DNA from: Belliella baltica DSM 15883
GTDB taxonomy: Bacteria > Bacteroidota > Bacteroidia > Cytophagales > Cyclobacteriaceae
Length of the DNA: 64,000 nucleotides
Reading direction: 5' to 3'
Assembly (NCBI RefSeq): GCF_000265405.1
Contig: NC_018010.1
Span: forward strand, 372,001-436,000
In this document: one piece after another, positions 60,793 through 64,000 of the stretch
How positions within the stretch are numbered: position 1 is the stretch's first letter
Layout of the letters: each line of letters starts with the position of its first letter
Program-made: the position numbers and the translations under genes
The notes under the pieces: model-generated
The model's input: only the letters and a program-made list of their open reading frames with translations
What the model was told of the DNA's origin: nothing
Database searches by the model: none

Positions 60793-62389
60793 AGAAATTC
60801 TCTTTGTCTTGTTTTGGGTTTTGATTTTTCAGCTCCTGAAATTTTACTTTATCAGAAGCCCTCGTATCCATTTTATCAATAATATTCAACATTTTTTCGG
60901 TCGCCATCATCGCAGCTACAGTCTGATCGGAATCCAATCCCTTGGTTTTGAAAATTTTCCCAAAATCCCAAGTGATGACTGTTTCCACAAAAGCATCGGT
61001 TTTTCCTCCCGGAGGAATGGAAACATGGTAATCCGTCAATTTGGGAAGCTGGAAACCCTCCGATTTGTAGATTTTCACCAATGCGCGCATAAACGCATCA
61101 TATTGACCATCTCCAGAAGAAGATTCTTCAAAGGATTTTCCATGGATGCTGAGCTTCAGTTGCACCGTTGGTTTCAATCCCTTCGAGTGGGTCATGTGGT
61201 AGCCTTCGATAAAGATATTTTTCGAAATCGAATTGTTCTGCAATACATCAGAAATGATATAAGGCAAATCCTCTGTGGTCACCCGTTCTTTTTTGTCGCC
61301 AAGCTCGATGATCTTTTGCGTCACTTTGGTCAATTCATCCTGTTCAAGCGATATCCCCAATTCTTGAAGATTTTTAAGGATATTGGCTTTTCCAGAAGTT
61401 TTTCCAAGGGCATATTTTCTTTGTCTACCAAATCTCTCTGGAAGCAAGTCGTTAAAATAGAGGTTCTTTTTGTTATCCCCATCCGCATGGATTCCTGCAG
61501 TTTGGGTAAATACATTTTCCCCGACCACAGGCTTATTGGCGGGAATATGTTGTCCAGAAAACTGCTCCACCAACTTGCTGACGCGGTAGATTTTGCTTTC
61601 ATTGAGACCGATTTTGTAATCTGTAAAATCTTTGAGCACAGCTGTCACTGACTCCAAAGGCGCATTTCCAGCTCTCTCTCCAAGTCCATTGACAGTGGTA
61701 TGAATCCCAGCAATACCATTGTAAATCGCCTCAAGTACATTCGCAATGGAAAGGTCATAGTCATTGTGTGCATGAAAATCAAAATGACAATCCGGAAATT
61801 CGGTTGTGATTAATTTCACAAAATGGGAAACTTCTCTGGGATGCAACAGCCCAAGCGTATCAGGCAGCATGATTCTTCGTACTCGGATTTCATTCAAAAA
61901 TCCGATCAGTTCCATGGTGTAATCCATAGAATTACGCATCCCATTACTCCAATCTTCTAAGTAAACATTGACTGTGATTCCTTTGCTTCTTGCATATTTT
62001 ACACAAGTATGGATATCCTCAAAATGTTGTTCAGGAGTCTTTTTGAGCTGATGGGTCAGGTGATTGAGAGAACCTTTGGTCAATAGGTTCATAACTTTCG
62101 CTCCAGCCTCCACCAACCAATCCACCGAAGCAGGGGTATCTACAAAACCAAGTACTTCCACCCTGTCGGAATAGCCTTTTTCGGCAGCCCATTGGGTGAT
62201 TTTCTTGACACCTTCCATCTCACCCCGAGAAACTCTTGCCGACGCCACTTCGATCCTATCCACCTTCAATTCCTCCAATAGCAACTTGGCTATCTGAAGC
62301 TTTTCAGAAGGTAAAAAGGACACGCCCGAGGTCTGCTCTCCATCCCTCAGTGTGGTATCCATGATTTCTATTTTACGGTGTGTTCCCAT
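60761..62389 (-). CDS. 2-isopropylmalate synthase / citramalate synthase-like enzyme
   Basis: 542 residues. The HMGL-like TIM barrel (about 1-290) has [40 protein letters not shown] and [20 protein letters not shown] with the metal-binding HAHND. A LeuA-type allosteric dimer domain (about 390-500) follows: STSSG-like [20 protein letters not shown] and [10 protein letters not shown]. The position between leuD and leuB supports the first committed step of leucine, but the [13 protein letters not shown] form also occurs in citramalate synthases. The acyl substrate (isovalerate pathway versus pyruvate) is not settled. Overlaps leuB by 32 bases. Confidence 0.88.
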   Translation of the reverse strand: MGTHRKIEIMDTTLRDGEQTSGVSFLPSEKLQIAKLLLEELKVDRIEVASARVSRGEMEGVKKITQWAAEKGYSDRVEVLGFVDTPASVDWLVEAGAKVMNLLTKGSLNHLTHQLKKTPEQHFEDIHTCVKYARSKGITVNVYLEDWSNGMRNSMDYTMELIGFLNEIRVRRIMLPDTLGLLHPREVSHFVKLITTEFPDCHFDFHAHNDYDLSIANVLEAIYNGIAGIHTTVNGLGERAGNAPLESVTAVLKDFTDYKIGLNESKIYRVSKLVEQFSGQHIPANKPVVGENVFTQTAGIHADGDNKKNLYFNDLLPERFGRQRKYALGKTSGKANILKNLQELGISLEQDELTKVTQKIIELGDKKERVTTEDLPYIISDVLQNNSISKNIFIEGYHMTHSKGLKPTVQLKLSIHGKSFEESSSGDGQYDAFMRALVKIYKSEGFQLPKLTDYHVSIPPGGKTDAFVETVITWDFGKIFKTKGLDSDQTVAAMMATEKMLNIIDKMDTRASDKVKFQELKNQNPKQDKENFYGNEYSATAR

Positions 62390-62400
62390 GTGATTTTAGA

Positions 62401-62442
62401 TTTGAGACGTGAGATGTGAGAAATGAGATTTGAGATGTGGGT
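62401..62442. repeat. 7-bp-period tandem repeat, GAGA core
   Basis: Six heptads TTTGAGA CGTGAGA TGTGAGA AATGAGA TTTGAGA TGTGGGT, in the 257-base gap between leuD and the leuA/cimA-like gene. No gene is seen in this gap. Confidence 0.78.
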
Positions 62443-62586
62443 TTTTAGACTCCAATTATCCAGGATCATCAGCTGAATCAGCGTCATCCCGATGCTCGTG
62501 ACAGGTTCAGCGTTCTTCATACTACCAAAACTCAACCTTGCTATTTTATTTTTGAAGACCTCAAAGGTCTCTTGAATGTCTTTACT

Positions 62587-62621
62587 TCTAGAATCTCGTC
62601 TCTAATCTCTCGCTTCTCGAA
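62587..62621. repeat. 7-bp-period tandem repeat, GAGA core (inverted orientation)
   Basis: Five heptads TCTAGAA TCTCGTC TCTAATC TCTCGCT TCTCGAA, the complement form of the unit at 62401, in the same gap, 26 bases before the leuD stop. Confidence 0.72.
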
Positions 62622-62646
62622 ATTCATCCCTCAGCCTTCATCCTTT

Positions 62647-63240
62647 CTAAACTCTTTCTTTCTCAAACTCCTCTATCTCTTCTTTTAAATTTAAAAGGTA
62701 GTCTATGTCATCAAAGCCATTTTTCATGTTCTCCTTTTTATAAGCATTGATTTCAAAGGATTCTGATTGACCTGTGCTCAACAGGGTTATTTTTTGTGTA
62801 TCTATATCCACTTCTACTTCTGTGCTTGGATCAGCTTCAACTGCTGCAAACAAAACCTCTGCAAATTCAGCACTGATAGTAACAGGAAGTACACCGATAT
62901 TCAGGCAATTATTTTTGAAGATATCGGCAAAGAAACTTGATACGACACATCTGAAACCATAGTCATACAATGCCCAAACAGCATGTTCCCTACTCGAGCC
63001 AGAACCAAAGTTTCTACCTGCGAGGAGAATTTTTCCAGAATAAGTGGAGTCATTCAATACAAAATCCTTTTTTGGATTGCCCTCTACATCATATCTCCAA
63101 TCTCTGAATAGATTGTCTCCAAAACCTTCCCGTTCTGTAGCTTTCAAAAACCTTGCAGGGATGATTTGATCTGTGTCCACATTTTCGTTTGGAAGCGGGA
63201 TGACTGTTGAAGTCAATACATTAAATTTATCGTAAGCCAT
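62647..63240 (-). CDS. leuD: 3-isopropylmalate dehydratase small subunit
   Basis: 197 residues. With LeuC it isomerises 2- to 3-isopropylmalate. Signatures: VIPLPNENVDTDQIIPARFL, ILLAGRNFGSGSSREHAVWA and the FRCVVSSFFADIFKNNCLNI swivel region. The length suits bacterial LeuD. It follows leuC by 19 bases on the minus strand, and is followed by the 257-base repeat-bearing gap. Confidence 0.97.
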   Translation of the reverse strand: MAYDKFNVLTSTVIPLPNENVDTDQIIPARFLKATEREGFGDNLFRDWRYDVEGNPKKDFVLNDSTYSGKILLAGRNFGSGSSREHAVWALYDYGFRCVVSSFFADIFKNNCLNIGVLPVTISAEFAEVLFAAVEADPSTEVEVDIDTQKITLLSTGQSESFEINAYKKENMKNGFDDIDYLLNLKEEIEEFEKERV

Positions 63241-63259
63241 TTTTTCCTTTTTTTAAGAA

Positions 63260-64000
63260 TTAAAAGATCTCTCTAGGGTCACATATTTCACCTTTGACAG
63301 CTACTGCTGCTACAGTCAATGGACTGGCGAGCATAGTTCTTGCTCCAGGCCCTTGTCTTCCTTCAAAGTTTCTATTTGAAGTAGAAACCGCGTATTTCCC
63401 TGAAGGAATCTTATCATCATTCATCGCCAAACAAGCAGAACAACCCGGTTGTCTCAACTCAAATCCTGCTTCTTCCAAGATTTTAACCAAACCTTCTTCG
63501 TGAGCCATTTTCTCTACTTCCCTAGATCCCGGAACGATCCAAGCAGTGATGTTATCCGCCTTTTTCTTACCCTTCACATAATTGGCAACTGATCTGATAT
63601 CTTCGATTCGGCCATTGGTACAGCTTCCTACGAAAACAAAATCAACTTTCTTTCCTTGTATCGCTTCACCTGGAGCAAACCCCATATAGTCTAGTGACTT
63701 CAAGTAAGAAGATTTGTTGCTTCCTTCCATACCTTCGGTACTTGGGATATTCCCTTTGACTTTGATACCCATTCCTGGATTGGTACCATAAGTAATCATT
63801 GGCTCAATATCCGCTGCATCGAAATGATATTCTTTATCGAAAACAGCTCCATCATCCGTCTTCAGCGACCTCCAATAAGACACCGCTTTGTCCCATTCTT
63901 CTCCTTTTGGAGCATATTGCTTTCCTTTTAGGTAATCAAATGTCGTTTCGTCAGGGGCGATTAGACCTCCTCTGGCACCCATTTCGATACTCATGTTGCA
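63260..64000 (-). CDS. leuC: 3-isopropylmalate dehydratase large subunit, 3' part (runs off window)
   Basis: The last 246 codons lie here; the 5' part is beyond base 64000 (the frame continues [13 protein letters not shown]). The [4Fe-4S] cluster ligands are in [13 protein letters not shown] and [11 protein letters not shown], with [20 protein letters not shown] near the end. It works with LeuD in leucine synthesis. First of the leu genes in this window; stop is 19 bases before leuD. Confidence 0.96.
   Translation of the reverse strand, partial: CNMSIEMGARGGLIAPDETTFDYLKGKQYAPKGEEWDKAVSYWRSLKTDDGAVFDKEYHFDAADIEPMITYGTNPGMGIKVKGNIPSTEGMEGSNKSSYLKSLDYMGFAPGEAIQGKKVDFVFVGSCTNGRIEDIRSVANYVKGKKKADNITAWIVPGSREVEKMAHEEGLVKILEEAGFELRQPGCSACLAMNDDKIPSGKYAVSTSNRNFEGRQGPGARTMLASPLTVAAVAVKGEICDPREIF

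Noticed and set aside
60755..61651. Long open frame (about 298 codons) on the plus strand opposite the leuA/cimA-like gene
   Set aside because: It mirrors the coding strand of a clear enzyme, has no recognisable domain and contains unusual residue composition, so it is a shadow frame.
62401..62442. Heptad arrays as CRISPR repeats
   Set aside because: Units are 7 bp, degenerate and have no spacers; no cas genes are present in the window.

Overview
The window looks like chromosomal DNA of a Bacteroidota bacterium, most likely order Cytophagales (Cyclobacteriaceae-like; the family is my inference). The supporting signs are low GC content, promoters of the TTTG-N19-TAnnTTTG type, a type IX secretion sorting domain and PorD, many lipoproteins and small outer-membrane barrels, DUF4221 and 6-bladed beta-propeller lipoproteins, and the order bamD-rpoZ-coaBC-porD-recN. 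It holds about 55 genes, one tRNA, two insertion sequences and several decayed genes.

Layout. 1-15.5 kb: a PafA-type phosphatase (5' part only), an M24 aminopeptidase, a carboxypeptidase-regulatory-like protein, an ArsR-type regulator, a YjjG-type nucleotidase, three barrel proteins, pruA, a lipoprotein pair, an amidase, two alpha/beta hydrolases (one with no histidine at all) and a NIPSNAP protein. 15.6-27 kb: mostly minus-strand housekeeping genes (pgk, tsaC, TPR lipoprotein, thioesterase, NUDIX, recQ, enoyl-CoA hydratase, comEC, GNAT, phoH). 27-32 kb: SAM hydrolase, monooxygenase, tRNA-Leu(CAA) opposite a decayed DUF2237 gene, then a compact methyltransferase plus PD-(D/E)XK pair and an orphan histidine kinase. 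32-48.3 kb: MscS channel, a large anchored protein, mdh, a cyclic-nucleotide-binding protein, tilS, an OstA-like protein, a T9SS cargo protein, bamD-rpoZ-coaBC-porD-recN and fabI. 58.1-64 kb: a YefM-YoeB module, truA and the leucine genes leuC-leuD-leuA/cimA-like-leuB, read right to left.

The accessory core is 49.3-58.1 kb. An intact IS66-family element with a perfect 8-bp target duplication lies just before a gene for a membrane VKOR-thioredoxin fusion whose N-terminal C39 peptidase domain is almost gone. Next comes a gene for a double-glycine-leader peptide with a six-cysteine core. I read these two as the remains of a system that makes, oxidatively folds and exports a disulfide-rich peptide. 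After them come a chimeric scar (start of a beta-propeller gene joined to the end of a DUF2490 gene), a TonB-dependent receptor, an IS4-family element without target duplication, and a stray C39 N-terminal fragment. The region has been cut and rearranged more than once.

Several intergenic spaces carry short tandem repeats with a strict 7-bp period (cores GAGA or GTAC), one 8-bp-period array, and small GC-rich palindromes. These form a dispersed repeat family that no gene explains.
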